From: SFHK01 sp045538305
Lineage (GTDB): Bacteria > Bacillota > Clostridia > Christensenellales > Aristaeellaceae
Assembly: GCA_045538305.1 (NCBI GenBank)
Contig: JAZSRC010000066.1
Location: 1-50,058, forward strand
DNA length: 50,058 nucleotides
Direction of reading: 5' to 3'
The notes under the pieces were generated by a model. It saw only the letters and a program-made list of their open reading frames with translations, made no database searches and was not told where the DNA came from. Below are positions 1 through 9,045 of the stretch, in pieces. Position 1 is the stretch's first letter. Every line of letters starts with the position of its first letter. Position numbers and translations under genes: made by a program.

Positions 1-30
1 CCGAATCTTTCCCAGGAGAAGAACGGCTAA
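1..30 (+). CDS. Possible 3' end of an upstream gene (partial)
   Basis: Frame 1 reads PNLSQEKNG followed by TAA at 28-30. The next gene starts 69 bases later in the same direction, so this is plausibly the tail of the preceding operon gene. Nine residues are too few to identify a family, and the call rests only on position and an uninterrupted frame. Confidence 0.3.
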   Translation, partial: PNLSQEKNG

Positions 31-99
31 AAAGAAATTCCTCCGGGAGAGGCTTTATCCCTCCCCGTAATTTTTGATACTGATAGGACGGAGAAATGC

Positions 100-1482
100 A
101 TGAGAAGAATTGAGCAGAGGATTCTCACCTCCTGGATTCAGGATATCAGCAGCAAACCGGCAATGGGCAGAAGATGGCCTGTTACGGATTTTGATGAGTC
201 ACTACTGGAAGACTACTGTTCTTTCATTGATTTTGCTCGCGAATGGGGATATAACGGCATCGTTGCCTGGGGCTTGTTTGTCGGGCACGATTGGCCGGTT
301 GAAATTGAAAAATGTCTTACGCCTGAAAGGCGAAACCTGGTAAAAAAGCTCTTTGAATATGCAAAAAAACGCGGAGTTGCTCTGTATACAGGTCTTGGTG
401 TATACAGCTGGGGATTTGAAAACATTATCCGTGCCAATCCCTCTTTATCTCAGGGAGAATATGTAAAAAGCTGGGGCCGGATGACGAAGAACCATGGCGA
501 TGTAATGTGTTATCATCAGGACGAAGCCAGAGCATGGATGCGTAGAATTATAGATTATATTGTATATGAAGTAGACAGCCCGGCCTTTCAGCTGCAGCCC
601 TTTGATAAGGGAAGATGCATGTGCGAAAAGTGTGCAAAAATGAACGATGCTGAGTATTTTTCGGCGCTAATCTACGAAACAGCAGACTATATAAAAACAA
701 AATGGCCGGATAAGCTGGTTGGCGTAAGCGGATGGGGTATGCGGTATGACTCGTTTGACGATATCCCGTATGTAAAGAAAATGGCGCAAAGAGTGGATTA
801 CATAAGCGATGTCACGAACTCATGCCGCGATCAGGGCTCGGATTTCAGAAAAGCGTTTATAAAGGAAATCCCATGCGCATTCGGAGATTCCGCTGGAGGC
901 TCAGTAACGCCGCCGCAAACCTGGGAAAAGCTGAGATGGTTTTTCCCGCATATTCGCTACAATGCAGACAGCATCCGTTTCAGCGCCGAGGACGGAGCCA
1001 GAGCTATTGAAGTGTTTGGGGAACCTATCAAAAATCCGTCATGCCGCGTGACGCTGGCTGCGCTGAGTGAAATAATGAAAGATCTGTCCGTTACGAATGA
1101 ACAAGCGGCGAAAACAGCGTCTAAGGCGGTGTATGGACTTTCAGACGATCAGGCGGAAAAAATGGGCAGTGTGCTTCTTTCTATTGAAGAATCCTATTTT
1201 CAGAACATATCGCCCAACCATCAGGGAGACGTGCTGTTTGAGAGGCTTGACGCCGTATATCCCTCACCGCCGATCTATCTGCTGAAAGCAAACAACGATG
1301 CGCTGTCTGTTTACAGAAAAGATCTTGTTACAGCAAAAACTGAGATTGAGGCAATTCGTTTGCAGGCCGCAGATGAGAACAGTCCCATGAATACACAATC
1401 ATTTGCCGATTCGCTATATGCTATTGAAAATGTACTGAATGAAATTGATTACATCCTTCTGGGCTCATGGCAGGGGGTGTGA
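100..1482 (+). CDS. Glycosidase-like TIM-barrel protein (GH20/DUF4838-like)
   Basis: This 460-residue cytoplasmic protein has no signal peptide. Residues 40-260 read like a (beta/alpha)8 barrel: NGIVAWGLF, GVALYTGLGVYSWGF, SPAFQLQPF, then a cysteine cluster CMCEKC near residue 202, then VGVSGWGMRYD. The Cys-x-Cys-x2-Cys cluster after a barrel strand resembles DUF4838 / GH20-related proteins, so a hexosaminidase- or glucuronidase-like activity is possible. The C-terminal 180 residues look helical. The start is ATG with an AGGACGGAG ribosome site. It overlaps the next frame by 16 bases and heads a ten-gene run with sugar-acid enzymes. The substrate is unknown and I cannot assign catalytic residues. 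Confidence 0.55.
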   Translation: MRRIEQRILTSWIQDISSKPAMGRRWPVTDFDESLLEDYCSFIDFAREWGYNGIVAWGLFVGHDWPVEIEKCLTPERRNLVKKLFEYAKKRGVALYTGLGVYSWGFENIIRANPSLSQGEYVKSWGRMTKNHGDVMCYHQDEARAWMRRIIDYIVYEVDSPAFQLQPFDKGRCMCEKCAKMNDAEYFSALIYETADYIKTKWPDKLVGVSGWGMRYDSFDDIPYVKKMAQRVDYISDVTNSCRDQGSDFRKAFIKEIPCAFGDSAGGSVTPPQTWEKLRWFFPHIRYNADSIRFSAEDGARAIEVFGEPIKNPSCRVTLAALSEIMKDLSVTNEQAAKTASKAVYGLSDDQAEKMGSVLLSIEESYFQNISPNHQGDVLFERLDAVYPSPPIYLLKANNDALSVYRKDLVTAKTEIEAIRLQAADENSPMNTQSFADSLYAIENVLNEIDYILLGSWQGV

Positions 1483-2564
1483 CGGTATTGATTGGAAATG
1501 GCGTATTTCGAAAGCAGGGTCCGCGCGCGACTTTGTTTTCGATAGAGGATATGCGCGCAATAGCGATCGAGAATGCCCTGATTCGCGTAACAATGCTGCT
1601 GGATAAGGGCGCCGATATTATTGAATTCCGTGATAAAGCTACGGATACAGACTTTATGTGGGCGTCGCCAAACGGAATCCGAAGCCCAAAGAAATACATG
1701 CCCACCGTATGGGATCCGGACGGTAATTATCTTGATTACTACGAAGGCGGATGGCAAATGCTGTTCCCGTCTATCGGTGATCCGGCGCAGATTCATTCTG
1801 CAAAACTGGGAATTCATGGAGAAGCATGCCTTTTGCCGTTTGAAGTAAAAACAATCAATGAAAATGATGATCAGGTTGTGGTAGAACTTTTTGCCCGCAT
1901 GCTGAGAACGCCTTTTGAAGTAACAAGAACATTTACCCTTAAAAAGGATAAAACAGCCATATATATCGATGAAAAGATAAAAAATGTGGGCGGGCATAAA
2001 ATGCCGTTTGCCTGGGGGCACCATCCTGCGCTTGGCGGAGTTTTTCTTGACGGCGACGTCGTTGTAGATATACCCGCCAAAGAGGGCGTAACATTTCCGA
2101 AATCCTTTTATTCCGAGTATCCGGAGAATGAAAAGTTTGTCTGGCCGGAGCTTTCAACCGGCGTAAGACTCGACAGGCTTCCGCTGTATCCGGGTAAGTG
2201 GGCGGGGCTTGCATGCGTTTCCGGACTGAGCAAAGGATTCTGCGCAGCTGCCAATCCCAAGCTCGGGAAAGGCTTTGCCCTTGCGTTTGATGAAAAGGTT
2301 TTTCCGAATGTATGGCTTTGGATGATCTACGAAGGAATGAACCATTATCCCTGGTTTGGGAATGCCCGCGTATTTGCGATGGAACCGCTTTCTTCCGTTC
2401 CGGATCAACTGAATAAGGCAATTGAAGCCGGAACGGCGCTTACGCTTAATGCGGGAGAGGAAGTATCAACGCGCTTCACCGCAATGATATATGATTTCAA
2501 AGGTCGAGTGAAAGATGTCGGAATAGATGGAACTGTATGCTTTGAGGAGGAATCATCATGCTGA
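1467..2564 (+). CDS. Aldose 1-epimerase-like protein (DUF4432-type)
   Basis: The beta-sandwich pattern fits the galactose-mutarotase-like superfamily: IENALIRVTMLLDKGADIIEF near the N-terminus, a conserved GEACLLPFEV segment, and the WGHHPALGG segment near residue 187 supplying the histidines typical of DUF4432 epimerases. Such enzymes interconvert anomers of aldoses or act on oxidised sugars. The ATG at 1467 lies inside the previous gene and has no good ribosome site. A TTG at 1488, ten bases after the AGGGGG at 1472-1477, is a likelier start and gives 358 residues. The 3' end overlaps the next gene by 7 bases, so the two are translationally coupled. Confidence 0.65.
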   Translation: MAGGVTVLIGNGVFRKQGPRATLFSIEDMRAIAIENALIRVTMLLDKGADIIEFRDKATDTDFMWASPNGIRSPKKYMPTVWDPDGNYLDYYEGGWQMLFPSIGDPAQIHSAKLGIHGEACLLPFEVKTINENDDQVVVELFARMLRTPFEVTRTFTLKKDKTAIYIDEKIKNVGGHKMPFAWGHHPALGGVFLDGDVVVDIPAKEGVTFPKSFYSEYPENEKFVWPELSTGVRLDRLPLYPGKWAGLACVSGLSKGFCAAANPKLGKGFALAFDEKVFPNVWLWMIYEGMNHYPWFGNARVFAMEPLSSVPDQLNKAIEAGTALTLNAGEEVSTRFTAMIYDFKGRVKDVGIDGTVCFEEESSC

Positions 2565-4447
2565 CTCTTAATAACGGAAAAATTGCTCTTTTTGTAACTG
2601 AGAATGCAAATGAAGTTGTTATCAAGGATGTTCTTCGAGATCAGGCGTGGAAGCTTGATCCTGCTACGGCATTATGGGGTGAGGAAATCTCCTACAACAA
2701 CAGACCTGCACATGACTGGAAAGAAAAGGTCCATCCTCTGATTCCCGAATGCGCCGAAACGGTTGGAGACAGCGCGATAAAAACTGTATATCTGGCCGGC
2801 AGCCAGAAGGTGCAGATGATCTATACCCTTCTGGACGATGGTTTGGAAGTTTCATTGCCTCCGGTAGGCGGAGAAGTGAAATCTGTTGCGCTTCCCGGAG
2901 CGTTTGAACCCGTAGAAGGCGACAAAGAGTTGATTATGCCCATCATGCAAGGCGTTCTTTGGAAGGGCGCAGGCGAGATCGTTGATCGAATGATGATCAG
3001 CGGAAGCCACGATAATTTCTCTATGCAGATGTTTGGCATGCTTTCGAAAAACGGCGGCTTCCTGTATGCGCCCGACAGCATTGCCGATTGTTTCTGGCGT
3101 TATGCCAAAGAGGCTTCGGGCAAGTTCTTTGCGCAGAGCTTCCAGATTTCTTCTCTGGGCGAAATGCGTTATGAAAGAAAGGCCAAGATTTTCCTGACAG
3201 ACCGTTCGATCAAAGCGGTAGCCAAACGCTATAGAGCGCTTGTTATCGAACGCGGAAGATTCATTACCTGGGATGAAAAAATCGAAAAGAGGCCCGCGCT
3301 TGAACGCTTGTTTGGCTCTATCATGTGCTTTGTAGGCTATTGTCAGGATGAAATCAACTATGCAAAAGAGTTCAAAAAGCTTCGCGATTACGGCTTTGAT
3401 CGAGCACTGATATATCCCGTCCGGATGCATTCCTATAGCCTTGGCTTCAAAATGGGAGGAAAGGATCCCATCTGGCTGAGCGATGAGGAAATGGAGGAGA
3501 TCAAGGCGCTTGGTTATGACATTGCGCCGTGGTCCTGGATCAACGAGGCAATGAATGACGGCACAGCGCAGACCGAAAACCTGTATCGCATCAATAAAGA
3601 CGGAAAGCATATTCTGGGCTGGCGTATCGATGACTTTATCTGGGACAAATGCTGTTCTACCAAGATGGCCGAGTTCCAGGAAAAGGCAAATGATCACGGT
3701 ATGGCTGCGATGACGTGGGATCATTTCGATGTGCTAACCTGTGCAATGATCGGCGAATGCTATGCGAAGGATCATAAACACCATCTGGGGCGTCCGCTTT
3801 CCCGCGAAGAGGATATCGAGTGGCTGAAGAAAACGCTGTATTTCGGCATGGACGGAAGAAAGCCCGTCAGCAGTGAATCGTTTAATGATATCTTCAGCAA
3901 AGAATACGATTTGGGCTCCGTAAAGGCGTTCCCCCTGAACTGGAAGCGTCCGTTTACCATTATTCCGCTTACGTCCCTTGTATTCCACGACAGCATCCTG
4001 CATACCTGGTGGGAGCCGCACAACTATAACACGCATTTCTTCAACAGGACGTTTGCTTCCGGATATATGGAGTACGGCGGAGGCAAGACCCGCCTGATGG
4101 CTGCCAACGACGCGCTTATGGGTGCGATTCCCGATGTATTCCCGTTTGGCTCCATGTACGGCTGGACCGGCAGAGGAAACGAAACCTTCCTGTATAAAAT
4201 CCGCTTTGAGGATCCGGATGTACAGTTCGCCCTCAGAGAGGCCAAGCCCGTCGCAGATCTTCACAGGCGTGTTGGCAAACTGGAAATGACCGACTTTGAA
4301 ATTCTCTCCGATGACGGATGTGTACAGCGCAGCGTATTCAGCGACGGTACCAGCGTTGTGGCGAACTTCAGCAACTTCCTGCGCTGTGATTCCAGCGATA
4401 TGGAGCCCCTTGGCGCCGAAAGCTGGATGATTGACGAGAGGATGTGA
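2558..4447 (+). CDS. Large putative glycoside hydrolase (GH101/GH129/DUF5696-like)
   Basis: This 629-residue protein begins with a roughly 220-residue beta-rich domain (LNNGKIALFVTENANEVVIKDVL opening), continues with a central barrel (residues 250-480) and ends in a short beta domain. The barrel carries RALIYPVRMHSYSLGF, YDIAPWSWINEAM, MAAMTWDHFDVLTCAMIGECY and PVSSESFND, a spacing of acidic residues (TWDHFD, then SSES) that recalls GH101/GH129 endo- or exo-alpha-N-acetylgalactosaminidases and DUF5696 proteins. There is no signal peptide, so the substrate would be an imported oligosaccharide or glycoside. Start ATG follows GAGGAGGAATCATC. It overlaps the next gene by 4 bases (GTGA). The family assignment is tentative; a glycosidase role is the safer statement. 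Confidence 0.5.
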   Translation: MLTLNNGKIALFVTENANEVVIKDVLRDQAWKLDPATALWGEEISYNNRPAHDWKEKVHPLIPECAETVGDSAIKTVYLAGSQKVQMIYTLLDDGLEVSLPPVGGEVKSVALPGAFEPVEGDKELIMPIMQGVLWKGAGEIVDRMMISGSHDNFSMQMFGMLSKNGGFLYAPDSIADCFWRYAKEASGKFFAQSFQISSLGEMRYERKAKIFLTDRSIKAVAKRYRALVIERGRFITWDEKIEKRPALERLFGSIMCFVGYCQDEINYAKEFKKLRDYGFDRALIYPVRMHSYSLGFKMGGKDPIWLSDEEMEEIKALGYDIAPWSWINEAMNDGTAQTENLYRINKDGKHILGWRIDDFIWDKCCSTKMAEFQEKANDHGMAAMTWDHFDVLTCAMIGECYAKDHKHHLGRPLSREEDIEWLKKTLYFGMDGRKPVSSESFNDIFSKEYDLGSVKAFPLNWKRPFTIIPLTSLVFHDSILHTWWEPHNYNTHFFNRTFASGYMEYGGGKTRLMAANDALMGAIPDVFPFGSMYGWTGRGNETFLYKIRFEDPDVQFALREAKPVADLHRRVGKLEMTDFEILSDDGCVQRSVFSDGTSVVANFSNFLRCDSSDMEPLGAESWMIDERM

Positions 4448-5262
4448 AGAAATTGGCGGATATAAGGCTACTTAACAGCCTGACTGTTCCGGAAAACGGA
4501 TTTGCTCTTCAGTATCTGGGGCAGGCGGGATTTATGCTTTCGGCAGGCGCCGGGGTGTTGTGTGTAGATCCGTATCTCAGCAATTCCGTTGAAAGGCTCG
4601 TTGGGCCGGAAGCGCGTCGCATGTGGGTAAACAGCTTCTTTATGGATGAAATAAAGCCGGATGCCATATTGATTACGCATGATCATCTGGATCATCTGGA
4701 TCCGGAGACCATTCCGGTGATTGAACTTGTCAATCACCCCGAAAAATACTTTGCGCCGGATACGGCGATTGCCCATCTGAAGGCGCTGAACGTAAGAGAA
4801 GAAGCGATTTGCAGATTCATGCGGAATGATAAGATTGTGTGGGGGAATATGGAGCTGACTGCGGTGTATGCGGAGCATACCGAGGACAGCATCGGTCTTG
4901 TAATCCGTGCAAACGGACTCAAGATTTACATAACTGGAGACACGTGCCTTAAAGACGAACTCATAAATCCTGAAACATTGAATGCAGACGTAGTCATCTC
5001 CTGCGTAAACGGTATTGATGAAAACCTGAATCCTGATCAAGCAGCGCTGCTTACGGAAAAGCTGGGCGCAAAAATACTGATACCCATGCATTACGGACTT
5101 TTGCCCTGCTCCACGGTTTCTCAGAAGGCAGTGGATGACGCAGCTAAGAAAAGGGGCATAACGCTTCTGACACTTAAGAATGAACAGGCAGTAATGCTGA
5201 AAGCATCCGGTGATAAAATGGATGTAAGTTTTCCGGAGTTAATAAAGGAGGAAAAAGAATGA
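4444..5262 (+). CDS. UlaG-like metallo-beta-lactamase-fold hydrolase (putative sugar lactonase)
   Basis: The protein has 272 residues. The metal-binding HxHxDH motif is THDHLDHLD with ligands H79, H81, D83 and H84; later ligands fit YITGDTC (near 162-168) and MHYG (near 217). The N-terminal LQYLGQAGFMLSAGAGVLCVDPYLS is typical of the UlaG family, whose best known member opens L-ascorbate-6-phosphate lactone. In this operon, next to an alcohol dehydrogenase and a sugar-acid dehydratase, opening of an aldonolactone is a sensible inference. The start is GTG at 4444, overlapping the upstream stop as GTGA; the 3' end overlaps the next gene as ATGA. Confidence 0.78.
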   Translation: MKKLADIRLLNSLTVPENGFALQYLGQAGFMLSAGAGVLCVDPYLSNSVERLVGPEARRMWVNSFFMDEIKPDAILITHDHLDHLDPETIPVIELVNHPEKYFAPDTAIAHLKALNVREEAICRFMRNDKIVWGNMELTAVYAEHTEDSIGLVIRANGLKIYITGDTCLKDELINPETLNADVVISCVNGIDENLNPDQAALLTEKLGAKILIPMHYGLLPCSTVSQKAVDDAAKKRGITLLTLKNEQAVMLKASGDKMDVSFPELIKEEKE

Positions 5263-5960
5263 ATGTACTGGCGTTAGGCGCACATCCGGATGACCTTGAA
5301 CTGCTTTGCGGAGGAACGCTTGCCAAATGCGCCGAAAGAGGCGATAAGGTTTATATGTGTTCTCTGACCAACGGAAATATGGGTCATCCGCTGTATAAGC
5401 CGGACGATATGGCTCGCGTAAGGAAGCAGGAATTAACCAATTCCGCCAGCCTGATCGGCGCCGAGGTGATCTGGCTGGATGTGGATGATGAAATGAGCGA
5501 AATTTCTGTGCCCGCCCGTTTGATGATCACGGACGTTCTTCGAATGACAAAGCCCGATTTTATTATCACGCATTATGATCAGGACTACCATGTAGATCAT
5601 AGAAATGCGTCGCAGCTTGTGTTTGAAGCAGCTCCGCTTGCATGCGTTCATAACATTATTACCAAGCACCCCGTGCTTGAAAAGCAGCCGCTGATCTATT
5701 ATATGGACACGCTTGGGGCAATTAACTTCCTGCCGACGGAGTATGTTGATATCACAGATACCGTTGAAATCAAAAAGAAGATGTTCCAGTGCCATAAAAG
5801 CCAAGATGAGTGGATGCTGAAAGCAACCGGTTTTGATATGACGGAGGTTGTTGATGCGGTAGGCCGTGTACGCGGCTATGCAGCGGGCTGTAAATACGCA
5901 GAAGGCTTCAGACGGTTGGAGGCATGGTACCGCGGAACAACGAAACGCGTATTGCCTTAG
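5259..5960 (+). CDS. PIG-L/LmbE-family deacetylase
   Basis: The protein has 233 residues. The zinc site of the LmbE/PIG-L family is complete: AHPDD at residues 8-12 (H9, D11, D12) and HVDH at 111-114. These enzymes remove N-acetyl groups from GlcNAc-type substrates (MshB, BshB, PIG-L, diacetylchitobiose deacetylases). In an operon with glycosidases it suggests that the released sugar is N-acetylated. The ATG overlaps the upstream stop and follows AAGGAGG. A 38-base gap separates it from the amidohydrolase. Confidence 0.85.
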   Translation: MNVLALGAHPDDLELLCGGTLAKCAERGDKVYMCSLTNGNMGHPLYKPDDMARVRKQELTNSASLIGAEVIWLDVDDEMSEISVPARLMITDVLRMTKPDFIITHYDQDYHVDHRNASQLVFEAAPLACVHNIITKHPVLEKQPLIYYMDTLGAINFLPTEYVDITDTVEIKKKMFQCHKSQDEWMLKATGFDMTEVVDAVGRVRGYAAGCKYAEGFRRLEAWYRGTTKRVLP

Positions 5961-5998
5961 GGTTTTTAGATATACATAAGAAGGGACGGTGAAACAAT

Positions 5999-6847
5999 AT
6001 GATTGTGGATATTCATACCCACTACGTAGAGGATGTAAGCGCCCTGTCAGATAAGCTCCAGGAAGATATGCGTAACTGCAAAATTAATCCGCTCACCTGG
6101 GTACATACCGAAGAAGAGTATTTGAAGGCTACGGAAGGCGCTGATAAAGTAATCGCCTTTGGTCTGCGTGCAAAGGCGACAGGCTGGCAGATATCCAATC
6201 AAACGGTTTGCGATTTTGTGAAACGCCATAAAGAAAAGTATCTGTATTTTGCATCGGTTGATCCTACTGATGCTGATGCTATAGAACAGCTTCGGTATGA
6301 ACATGCGTATAACGGAGCCAAGGGCGTAAAGCTTGCGCCGATTTATCAGGGATTGCATCCGTTGGATGAGAGATATTTGGAGATATACAGCTATTGTCAG
6401 AAAGAGAATCTCCCGATACTGTTTCATATGGGAACTACATTTACAAGCGGCGTACCGCTTGAATATTCAAAGCCCGTGCATATTGATGAGATTGCCTGTA
6501 AATTCCCGGATCTCAAAATGGTGATTGCGCATCTTGCGCATCCGTGGGAGGGGGAGACGATTGCTGTCATACGCCGTAACAAGAATGTGTATGCAGATAT
6601 TGCTGCGCTGTATTACAGACCGTGGCAGTTCTATAACAGCATGCGCCTCGCAGTGGAATATGGCTGTACGCATAAAGTACTGTTTGGCTCGGATTTCCCT
6701 GCAACCACGACGATGGCTTCCATTCGCGGGATGAAGGGCGTGAATGACGTGCTTGCAGACAGCGGACTCAAGCCTGTGCCGCAGGAGATTACCGATTCGA
6801 TTATTCATGCGGACGCCCTTGCGGCTTTGGGCATTAAGGAGGACTGA
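5999..6847 (+). CDS. Amidohydrolase family protein (amidohydro_2-like)
   Basis: The protein has 282 residues. The N-terminal metal motif is DIHTHYVED (H6, H8) and the late-barrel aspartate sits in LFGSDFPATT near residue 226; GAKGVKLAPIYQG and MVIAHLAHPWEGE supply the middle barrel motifs. This is the COG2159 / amidohydro_2 group, which holds decarboxylases and lactone or amide hydrolases such as LigI and rhamnono-lactonase-like enzymes. Substrate is unknown. It could be a second lactonase or act on an acylated intermediate. Start ATG lies after AAGGGACGGTG. Confidence 0.75.
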   Translation: MIVDIHTHYVEDVSALSDKLQEDMRNCKINPLTWVHTEEEYLKATEGADKVIAFGLRAKATGWQISNQTVCDFVKRHKEKYLYFASVDPTDADAIEQLRYEHAYNGAKGVKLAPIYQGLHPLDERYLEIYSYCQKENLPILFHMGTTFTSGVPLEYSKPVHIDEIACKFPDLKMVIAHLAHPWEGETIAVIRRNKNVYADIAALYYRPWQFYNSMRLAVEYGCTHKVLFGSDFPATTTMASIRGMKGVNDVLADSGLKPVPQEITDSIIHADALAALGIKED

Positions 6848-6852
6848 TTTCT

Positions 6853-7863
6853 ATGAGAGCGTTAGTGCTGATGGGACCGGGAGATCTCAGAATGATGGAT
6901 ATGCCCAAGCCTGTTCCGGGACCGGGAGAGGTACTCGTAAAAACGCGTGCGGCAACCGTATGCACATCCGACCTGATCGACATTGCATCCAATCCCTTTG
7001 GCATTGAACTTCCAATGATCATCGGCCATGAAGGTGCAGGCGTTATTGAAGCAGTAGGCGAGAATGTAATAGGGTTTTCGGTCGGTGATGAGATTACGGC
7101 CCATCCCGTAATTCCCTGCAAACAGTGCGTTTCCTGTAAACGAGGATTATTCCATCTTTGCGATCAAATGGATCATCTTGGCGTTTATCGGCCGGGTGTA
7201 TTTGCCGAGTATTTTACCATTCGCCATGACAGAATCCGCAAAAAGCCGGAAGGGCTGAGCTTCGCTGAAAGTACCCTTATGGAGCCGATCTGCGTATGCT
7301 TGGAAGCCATTGAACGCGGAAATGTTCAGGAAGGTTCCAATGTACTTGTGCTTGGCGACGGGCCGTTCGGCGTGGCGATTGCTAAGCTTGCGTTTGCCAA
7401 AAAGCCGAAGCGGGTGATTCTTGTCGGAAGACATCAGTATCGGCTTGATCAGGTGCCAAACGCCATTACCATTCATGAGAAGCAGACGGATGACGTAGTA
7501 GGTGACATCTGGAAAGCTACGGATGGCGAAGGCGTAGACAGCGCCATTTTGGCTGTAGGCACTGCGCGCGCAATGGATATCTGCATCGATTCATTAAGAA
7601 GCCGAGGAACAGTCGCTGTATTTTCGGGCGTTCATGAAAAAGCGCCGGTGGATCTTTTTAAGCTGCATGTAAAAGAACTTCAGATTCATGGAAGCTGCAA
7701 CGACATGGAAATGCTGGACGAAGCCATTGAAGCGCTTACCGATGAAACATTGAATCTCAAGGGCTTGATTACGCATGAATTGCCCTTTGATAAGTGGGAA
7801 GAAGCGATTCAAACTGCCAAAAACGGAAAAGACAGCGCGCTGAAAGTATCTATGGTACTGTGA
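6853..7863 (+). CDS. Zinc-dependent medium-chain alcohol dehydrogenase
   Basis: The protein has 336 residues. Catalytic zinc ligands fit C37 (TVCTSD), H59-E60 (IIGHEGAG); the structural zinc loop is C89, C92, C95 and C103. The Rossmann motif is GDGPFGVAIAK near residues 167-177. Family members oxidise polyols or aldoses such as sorbitol, threonine or glucose with NAD(P). Between a lactonase, a dehydratase and an aldolase, oxidation of a sugar to a lactone or keto-sugar is likely. Start ATG, 5 bases after the upstream stop, with a TAAGGAGG site inside the upstream gene end. The substrate is not evident. Confidence 0.85.
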   Translation: MRALVLMGPGDLRMMDMPKPVPGPGEVLVKTRAATVCTSDLIDIASNPFGIELPMIIGHEGAGVIEAVGENVIGFSVGDEITAHPVIPCKQCVSCKRGLFHLCDQMDHLGVYRPGVFAEYFTIRHDRIRKKPEGLSFAESTLMEPICVCLEAIERGNVQEGSNVLVLGDGPFGVAIAKLAFAKKPKRVILVGRHQYRLDQVPNAITIHEKQTDDVVGDIWKATDGEGVDSAILAVGTARAMDICIDSLRSRGTVAVFSGVHEKAPVDLFKLHVKELQIHGSCNDMEMLDEAIEALTDETLNLKGLITHELPFDKWEEAIQTAKNGKDSALKVSMVL

Positions 7864-7873
7864 GGAACGGAAT

Positions 7874-9019
7874 ATGAAAATAACCAATGTTGAGGGTTTT
7901 GTTTTAAAGGCGCCGGAAAAATACAAAAATCCGTCAGGCAGCGAAGAAGCGCCGGGCGTAGCCTATTGTTTTTTGATCAAAGTATCGACGGATGAAGGCA
8001 TTGTAGGCTGGTCGGATGTTGAAACTGCTCCGCATGTTGCGGATGCAGTCATTGCTGCTCCGGCTTCTGGCTGCGACATGATTGAAGGCATTCGCGAGTT
8101 GGCAATCGGAGAGAATCCGTTTGACACGGCAAGATTATGGGATAAGATTTATCGCGGAACGATTTATTACGGACGAAGAGGCGCGGCAATGCAGGCGCTG
8201 AGCGGATTTGATATTGCACTGCATGACATTATTGGTAAAGCTACCAATCAGCCGGTTTATCGCTTGCTGGGCGGCGCATATCGCGACAGTGTCCGTGCCT
8301 ACGCATCCACGCTCTTCAGACCCAGCCCCGACGATATAACGCGCGCATGTGAGTTTTATCTGGAGAAAGGCTTTACCGCAATCAAGTTCGGCTGGGGTGT
8401 ATTTGGTACAGACAGGAAACGCGATATCAAGCTGGTAGAAGCTGCAAGAAAGGCTGTCGGAGACGATATTGATATCATGGTAGACGCCGGCTGGAAGGTA
8501 AACAGAAGCGCTTATGACGCAGTAGAGCTTCTGCGCCAGCTGGAACCCTACAACATCTTTTTCCTGGAAGATTTCCTTCATCCCGAAAACTATGAGGGTT
8601 ATCGCCGCGTAAAAGATGCGGGTGTGAAAACGCGCCTTGCAGCAGGCGAACAGGAAGCTACCGGCTGGGGCTTCAGACAGTTGATTCAGCAGGGCGGAAT
8701 CGATGTTGCCCAACCGGATCTGTCTCGCTGCGGCGGATTTACGCAGTTCAGGCACATTGCCTGGGAAGCCGAAGTGGCCGGCATAGACGTTTGTCCGCAT
8801 GCATGGCTTACCGACCTTCTGACAAGCGCAAGTCTGCATGCTAACGCTTCTCTTCCCAGAAGCCTTTTCCTTGAATACAATGTAAGTTCGAGTCCTATGC
8901 TCAGAGATATCATTCTGAACCCCGTTACGCTTAACAGCGACGGCACAATGGATGTACCTCAGGGTCCGGGATTAGGAATTGAAATCGACGAAAAAGCCGT
9001 AGAGTATTATCGCATATAA
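7874..9019 (+). CDS. Mandelate racemase/muconate lactonizing-family sugar-acid dehydratase
   Basis: The protein has 381 residues and is an enolase-superfamily member. The N-terminal capping domain is followed by a barrel with K171 (AIKFGWG), metal ligands D204 (MVDAGWK), E232 (FLEDFLHP) and E259 (AAGEQE), D282 (QPDLSRCGG) and H309 (CPHAW). This set matches acid-sugar dehydratases of the mandelate racemase subgroup, which turn aldonates into 2-keto-3-deoxy acids. It is probably the committing step of the pathway encoded here. Start ATG, ten bases after the upstream stop. Confidence 0.85.
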   Translation: MKITNVEGFVLKAPEKYKNPSGSEEAPGVAYCFLIKVSTDEGIVGWSDVETAPHVADAVIAAPASGCDMIEGIRELAIGENPFDTARLWDKIYRGTIYYGRRGAAMQALSGFDIALHDIIGKATNQPVYRLLGGAYRDSVRAYASTLFRPSPDDITRACEFYLEKGFTAIKFGWGVFGTDRKRDIKLVEAARKAVGDDIDIMVDAGWKVNRSAYDAVELLRQLEPYNIFFLEDFLHPENYEGYRRVKDAGVKTRLAAGEQEATGWGFRQLIQQGGIDVAQPDLSRCGGFTQFRHIAWEAEVAGIDVCPHAWLTDLLTSASLHANASLPRSLFLEYNVSSSPMLRDIILNPVTLNSDGTMDVPQGPGLGIEIDEKAVEYYRI

Positions 9020-9045
9020 AGAATGCACATGGAGGTTGACGCCAC

